Source: Mermis nigrescens
Lineage: Eukaryota > Nematoda > Enoplea > Mermithida > Mermithidae
Direction: 5' to 3'
NCBI GenBank assembly: GCA_036768485.1
Contig: JAVLUZ010000145.1
Coordinates: 16,206,304 to 16,270,303, forward strand
DNA length: 64,000 nt
Shown here in pieces: positions 59,100 through 64,000 of this stretch. The notes beneath the pieces are model-generated. The model searched no databases, was not told the origin of the DNA, and worked only from the letters and a program-made list of their open reading frames with translations. The number at the start of each line of letters is the position of its first letter. Positions within the stretch are counted from its first letter, which is position 1. The position numbers and the translations under genes were made by a program.

Positions 59100-59375
59100 T
59101 CTCGGAGTTTGGTTTGGTTGTTCTGTTTTTGTTGTTTAATTGTCTAATTTGCTTGTTTTTCCTTTTTTGCACTTTTTTAACGGTATTGTTTTGCTTTTTT
59201 TCTTTTTTTCGCGGATTTTTTTCGGCTGTTTTTGGGTTTTTTGGTGGTTTGGTTGTTTTTCTTTTGGTTGTTTATTTTTATTTGGTTGCTTTTTTTGGTT
59301 TTGGTTGTTTGGTTGGTTTATTTTAGTCGTTTTTGTTGTGTTTGATTGTTTGGCGGTTTTTTGGTTTTATTGATC
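59100..59375 (+). repeat. T- and TTTGG-rich low-complexity tract
   Basis: Directly after the GC-rich exon, the plus strand becomes almost purely T and G (TTTGGTTG, TTTTTGG). Two overlapping Phe/Val/Leu-rich frames arise from this and are not protein-coding. A U-rich tract next to a weak donor could aid U1 recognition through TIA-1-type proteins; that is inference. Confidence 0.7.
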
Positions 59376-59741
59376 TCATCCTCCCAAAGCTAGATAATCT
59401 CTGGCCCCCCCCCCGAAATGAAGCCCCAATTTTCTGCAAAATAAATTGAATTTTTTTGTCGTTTTTTGGGTGTTTTTTGGCTGAAAATCGGAGGCATTTA
59501 CCTTCCCTGCCGCTGAGAATGTTCCGGGACCCCCGCCCCCACCAAAAATTTCGACCCGTTGCATGTATGAGTAAGTTGCATATAAATTATACATAAAATA
59601 ACGCAAAAATATTTTGATTTTTTAGACGTTTTTTTGAGCGATTGGCCCTGGTAACGTAGGTTTGAAACATTAGAGAATCCAGAATACTCCGACTTGGGGC
59701 GGTACTTTATCTTTTTCCCTGCTCGAATGCACTCATATCTC
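59376..59741. other. Intron 5, F-like G/C-run fragment
   Basis: 59395-59560 has a run-rich layout (CCCCCCCCCGAAATGAAGCC, GGGACCCCCGCCCCC) like degraded family F. Nothing else recognised. Confidence 0.4.
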
Positions 59742-59926
59742 CAGGCACGTTGCTGGTCAGTCCTATTTTGGGGGGACCAACACCAATTTTTGGCGGGGGA
59801 CTAAGCCCCAAAAAGACAAAAATAGCACAAAATAACGTTTAAAAAGTCATATTTTTCCGATTTTACTGAATTTTGTGGGGGGGGGTCCGAACCCCACCCC
59901 CATTCCCCCCCTGAGATAGGTGCCTG
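59742..59926 (+). mobile_element. Family B hAT-type MITE in SLC4 intron
   Basis: A 185-bp element, CAGGCACGTTGCTGG to GAGATAGGTGCCTG. Flanks CATATCTC / CATATCGC (7 of 8). Confidence 0.88.
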
Positions 59927-60230
59927 CATATCGCAAAATATCGTTTTTTCTTGTAGACAGAACAACACGTGGTCTCGGGGTGGGGGTTAACTGGGATTTG
60001 ACCTCCCCGGATAGCAGTACATTTTCTCGTTTTCCCGCAGAATTGCCCGAAATTCCTGAAAATTCTCTGGAAATTTGCCGTTTTAAGCGCTTTTTTTAGT
60101 TGCCCGTTTGCTCAGAAATGTTAAATTTTCGGCGCTTGGCCGGTCTTCCCCAGAATTTTCATGCTATGAATTTCTGGTCGTTCCCTTCCCCTCCCCTTAA
60201 CCTCGCTTTAGTTTACTCGCCCCCCTGCTT

Positions 60231-60399
60231 CAGGCACGTAGCTGGCCGTCCTATTTTGGGGGGGACCAACACGGATTTTGGGGGACTGAGCCCAAAAAAG
60301 GCCACAAATAGCCCAAAATAACGTTCAAAATGTCATATTTTTCCGATTTTTCTGAATTTTGGGGGGTCCGAACCCCCGCATTCCTTCCTTGCGTGCCTG
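60231..60399 (+). mobile_element. Family B hAT-type MITE in SLC4 intron
   Basis: A 169-bp element, CAGGCACGTAGCTGG to TTGCGTGCCTG. Flanks CCCTGCTT / CCCTGCCC (6 of 8). Upstream, 59945-60190 has family C-type traces (TCGGCGCTTGGCC near 60131). Confidence 0.82.
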
Positions 60400-60569
60400 C
60401 CCTGCCCTCTGCCGACTTTAGGCAAAGGCTTCTCTTTTTTGTAAATGTTTTTTGCTATTTTTGGTCAAAAAGTGAATGTCGTTTACCTAACCTTTCAAGA
60501 AATGTCCGGATAACCCCTTCCTAAATTTTCAGCCGGTATTCGTCTGGTCGTAAGCAGGTATAAAGATAT

Positions 60570-60890
60570 CGAATGCGCATACATGCAGCCGGGGGAATGG
60601 GGGACCCCCCACCCAAAAGCCGGTTGACCCCCATCCCCCTGAAGCCAGAAAAGGTACTTGACCCCTCCCCGGTTTATGCAAAAAAAAACTGCATTTTTTG
60701 GCGGGTTTTTAGGCGGTTTTAGTTCGTTTTTGGCCAAAAGATGGTGGCCATTCATTAAACAATACATGTTACGGCTCGAAATTTTGAGTATAGGGTCCCC
60801 GGCTATTTTGAAGGGGGGGGGGTTAGTGACCTTCAATTTTTGGCCAAAAAACGCGTAAAATTGGCCAAAATTCAATTTTACAATTTGAAC
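60570..60890 (+). mobile_element. Family F repeat, longest copy
   Basis: Order: GCATACATGCAGCC, GGGGGAATGGGGGACCCCCC, GAAGCCAGAAAAGGTACTTG, TTTTTTGGCGGGTTTTTAGG, GGCTCGAAATTTTGAG, GGGTCCCCGGCTATTTTG, CCTTCAATTTTTGGCC. Used as the reference for family F. Neither end gives a convincing target duplication. Confidence 0.6.
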
Positions 60891-61054
60891 GTTAATTAAA
60901 TGCTTTTCTGACTCGTGTTTTTTTTAAATTTCGGGAATTTTGTTAGAATAAATTTTAGAATATTTCTCATTTCTCGAATTTTCAAATAAATGGATTTTTA
61001 TTTTTTGAGAAATTGTGAGAATGTACAGATTTTTAGGACTTACTCTGCCGTGCT

Positions 61055-61254
61055 CAGTAGCGGATCTAGGATTTTTCTAAGAGGGGGGGGCGGTGCCCCC
61101 AAGGGGGGGGGGCGGAACCCTGACTTGGGCGGAAAAAATTAGCCGTTTTAACCCGAAAAATCGCTAAAAATCGCTCAAAAATGCTTAATTTCGCGCACTA
61201 TCGTGAGCGCATATCGGGGGGGGCGGCCGCCCCCTCCCCTAAATCCGCCCCCTG
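61055..61254 (+). mobile_element. Family A hAT-type MITE in SLC4 intron
   Basis: A 200-bp element, CAGTAGCGGATCTAGG to AAATCCGCCCCCTG. Perfect 8-bp duplication GCCGTGCT at 61047-61054 and 61255-61262. Confidence 0.92.
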
Positions 61255-61579
61255 GCCGTGCTTGTAATTGGGCGAAAATCGCGCAATATGCGGTTTTATT
61301 CGTTAACTCCCCGGTTTCACTATTCCGATTTTTTTTCCCCATTTTACTCCTTGATTTTAGCAGCCAGCTTATCAATTTATTTTAATTTTTCATGTATTTC
61401 GATTTTATATTTTTAAAATGATATAATTGAGCTGATTTCAAATTTATTTAGGTTTATTTTGCCTCCTCAACAATTCATTATTTGCTGCCGCTTCTTGTAT
61501 TTAATGCACTGTATGATAGTCTAATAATTTTTGCTAATAAATGGTTTCAAATAGAAATGGCGCCCACACGTGCTTTTAT

Positions 61580-61808
61580 ATATATGTTTTATTTATTTAT
61601 TTTATTTTATTTTATTTTTATTTATTTTATTTATTAATTATTTATTTCATTTTTATTTCTATTTATTTTTAAAAGTTGTATTTTATTTTATTCATTTATT
61701 TTATTTCGAAAGTATTTATTTTATTTATTTATTATTTATTTTATTTCTATTTTTATTTATTTTTAAAAATTGTATTTTATTTTATTCATTCATTTTATTT
61801 CGAAACTT
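61580..61808 (+). repeat. TTTTA-rich array with a 94-bp duplication
   Basis: Runs of TTTAT and TTTTATT on the plus strand. A 94-bp period is visible: TTTTTAAAAGTTGTATTTTA near 61667 returns as TTTTTAAAAATTGTATTTTA near 61761, each followed by a TCATTTATTTTATTTCGAAA-like phrase. Confidence 0.85.
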
Positions 61809-61814
61809 AAATGA

Positions 61815-62365
61815 AAAATTTATATATTACGAAATAGTAAATTAATCATTGCGGATCCTAAAAGTACATTTATTTCAGGAGGGATTAGCGTAATCTTAAT
61901 TTAGCCTGTAACGTGTTAATCATATTGTGGATTATATTATATTGGAATTATTATTTACAATTATATTAGAGCATCAGGTTACTAAATCACATCTATTTTT
62001 GGAGCATGATGAAGAAGCCTACTCGTAACATGATATTGAATGATTGATTTTCTAATCAGTTAACGAGTTGTTAATTCTATTCAAAGCTAGTACTGGACAT
62101 TTTTGGTCTGGAATTACTCAGATGCTGTATAGCGGAAAAACTTTAAAATCTAATTGAAAATTAATTTTATGGTTTACGTGAAAAATAGTTGATTTGTAAA
62201 AATCAGACAAATTAAATTTAAAAAAATTCGTAGGTTGAAATTTAAAAGTTTCAACTGGGGCGATTAAGTCGAACTTAAATGGGATTAACTTTTGTTACGG
62301 ACGAGTGAATACTCATTTTGCATGTAATTTATTGAATTTTCAAACAAATTTTTGTTGTAAATAGA
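61815..62365. other. Intron 5, AT-rich, nothing recognised
   Basis: No exon or family A-G element. Confidence 0.45.
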
Positions 62366-62367
62366 TA

Positions 62368-62695
62368 AACAAATAAAAATAAAAATAAAACAACTTCCGT
62401 AGCATATTTATTACGAATTAAGTAATTATAATAATAAAGTAATAAATAAACGAAATAAAATAAAAACATATATTATGTATAATAAAATAAAAAATAAATA
62501 AAATAAAAATAAATAAAATATAGAAATAAATAAAATAAAAAATAAATAAAATAAGGATAATAAATAAAATAAAAAATAAAAAATAAAATAAAATAAATAA
62601 AATAAAATAAATAAAATATAAATAAATAAAATAAAAATAAATAAAATAAAAATATAAATAAAATAAAAACATATAGTATAAAAACATATACTTAT
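62368..62695 (+). repeat. AAAAT-rich array, reverse-complement composition of 61580-61808
   Basis: Runs of AAATAAAAT and AATAAATAAAATA on the plus strand for about 320 bp, with AAAACATAT repeated near both ends. It is in the opposite sense to the TTTTA array 560 bp upstream, so an intron transcript could fold back between them. Confidence 0.85.
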
Positions 62696-63046
62696 GTACA
62701 TTAAATGTATTAAATAGTTCAGGAGTTTATTTTTAATTTACTTCTAAAAAATTTATTAACGTATCGGCAACCAATTCATTATTGAGTCGACTGAACATTT
62801 TTAATTAATTCATTATAAATTAAGCGAATTGCTGATTATGATTCAGAAATTGCTTGTTCTATTTGAATGATCAGGATAATTCAAATTAATCGGATCGCTT
62901 TTTCCTTAATTTAGCGTTGCTTGACTAATATAATTTCTGCTTTACCGGATTTCTCTGCAATTCAGCCAAATTAAATAGTTTTTTTCAAGATATACTTCAA
63001 ATTATTATTTATAGATTTATTATTATAATTTTTTTTAATATAATAA

Positions 63047-63049
<3 letters not shown>

Positions 63050-63093
<44 letters not shown>

Positions 63094-63122
63094 ATTATTA
63101 ATATTATTATTATTATTATTGA
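63050..63122 (+). repeat. (ATT)n microsatellite
   Basis: About 24 ATT units with two AATATT interruptions, 300 bases upstream of the exon at 63426. Confidence 0.95.
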
Positions 63123-63425
63123 TTCTTTTATTACGAAATTTCACTGCTTTATCTGCTTTAAATTGTTTATCTTATATAGGATAAATAAATAGATAAATGC
63201 ATAAAGGAATTAATATCGATTTGGAAACAAAGCGAAATTTAGGAAAATAGTGCACAGAATAATTCATTGTAGGGAAAGAAATACAAATGATTAAGTTGAC
63301 TTTCATATAACGAACGTAGACTAACACAAAGTAAGTGAATAGAATGCAATAAGTGAGTACATAGTTAGAAATTAAAAAAAAATTTCAAAACAATTTTATA
63401 AAGTATGTATATTAAATATTTTTAG

Positions 63426-63574
63426 ACGCGAAGTTGTCGAAACTGTGCTCAGTTCCTCCCAATCCGTCGGGCGCCCTCGTTTCCCCCGCTTTGCCCACCA
63501 GTTTACAATTGCCAAAAGTTGGCTCGGTGCCAAAGGACATTAGCCGCGAGCCATGTGCACTGGACGCCACCAAG
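63426..63574 (+). CDS. Probable SLC4 transporter linker exon
   Basis: A 149-base GC-rich island with acceptor TATTTTTAG ending at 63425 and donor GTTAAT at 63575. The frame I prefer reads two bases, then 49 codons, starting AKLSKLCSVPPNPSGAL and ending DISREPCALDATK, a Pro/Ser/Leu-rich sequence with no stop. This would suit the variable linker between the RSIADIG segment and the second half of the cytoplasmic domain. It needs an incoming phase of 1, but the exon at 58809 leaves in phase 0, so either a small exon is missing or its donor is elsewhere. The phase-0 frame is also open but Cys/Pro/Arg-rich and less protein-like. No conserved SLC4 motif lies in this exon, so assignment rests on position, strand and composition. 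Confidence 0.5.
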
Positions 63575-64000
63575 GTTAATTTTATAACGTATTGGCATTC
63601 CGTTGCCATAAACTACTTGTTTCTGTAACTGATAAATAATTCAAAAAACAATAAGCGATTAGACAAATAAACAACAAATAAACAACACGTAAGTGTAAAC
63701 AAAACATTGTCATTTGCTCGCTAAAGACAAGATGTCTCAAAATTTGGGTTTTAGTGGTTGGCTGAATCGACCTTCGTTTTCCCGGTTTAAAACGGAAGTA
63801 TTGATATTTTTACCGCTTTACACTGGTATTTTGCAAGTCCAAAGATGTTTATTAGGGGATAGTATGGATGACTTTACATTTTTAACACAAAATGGCATAA
63901 ATCACCTAAAATGGCTTTAAAACGCGTGTTTTTTTCCAAAAATGTGGGAAGGTGGAGACTTTCTACCGTTGTTGATCGGGACAACCGATTTTAGGTGGGC
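63575..64000. other. Start of the next intron
   Basis: No repeat family firmly recognised; the last 100 bases have family F- or E-type phrases (ending TTTTAGGTGGGC at the window edge) that may be the start of another element. The rest of the SLC4 gene, including all membrane segments, is outside the window. Confidence 0.45.

Noticed and set aside
59114..59373. Hydrophobic Phe/Val/Leu frames that could look like membrane segments of the transporter
   Set aside because: Low-complexity T/G tract inside an intron; SLC4 membrane segments are not composed like this and come later in the protein.
61570..62701. Phe/Ile/Tyr/Leu-rich frames on both strands
   Set aside because: Translations of the TTTTA and AAAAT arrays.

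Overview
The window is AT-rich eukaryotic nuclear DNA. Short coding exons sit between introns of kilobases, coding-to-coding junctions fit GT-AG splicing in phase, and no open frame over about 150 codons looks like a real gene. Recognisable proteins are metazoan: the 5' half of an SLC4 Na+-coupled bicarbonate transporter gene, and two exons of a coiled-coil protein that best resembles mitochondrial ribosomal protein mS26. Gene content, intron size and repeat load fit an invertebrate, perhaps an arthropod. I cannot name the species.

Layout: 1-425 is a TTGG-type minisatellite. 426-5400 holds degenerate mobile-element copies and one element sitting inside a long (TA)n array. 5866-7156 carries the two mS26-like exons (+ strand). 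From 7.2 to 47.9 kb no exon is recognised; the stretch is packed with short non-autonomous DNA transposons, plus a 100-N assembly gap at 10642-10741. 47931-63574 carries six putative exons of the SLC4 gene (+ strand): the start codon, a His/Arg/Lys-rich N-terminus, and much of the cytoplasmic band-3-type domain. The transmembrane part must lie beyond the right edge. Two of the five SLC4 exon joins do not fit in phase, so small exons are probably missed in introns 2 and 5.

The main result is the mobile-element landscape. I separate at least seven families of miniature inverted-repeat elements of about 160-740 bp, labelled A, B, C, D, E, G and K; an eighth, F, is ill-defined. For A, B, C, D, E and G, terminal inverted repeats plus 8-bp target-site duplications can be read directly, many of them perfect. 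This is the hAT signature. One further element (22121-23183) is a long fold-back element flanked by TA, as in Tc1/mariner. Several are nested (D in C three times, E in C, E in F, E in the fold-back), giving a relative order of insertion. Families C, D and G, with different ends, share an internal GC-rich hairpin, GGCGCGAAGCGCC, around the GCGAAGC mini-hairpin core. No transposase gene was seen, so any autonomous partners lie elsewhere.

Exon calls rest on my reading of family motifs and on splice phase, not on a search. Repeat calls rest on direct comparison of copies inside the window.
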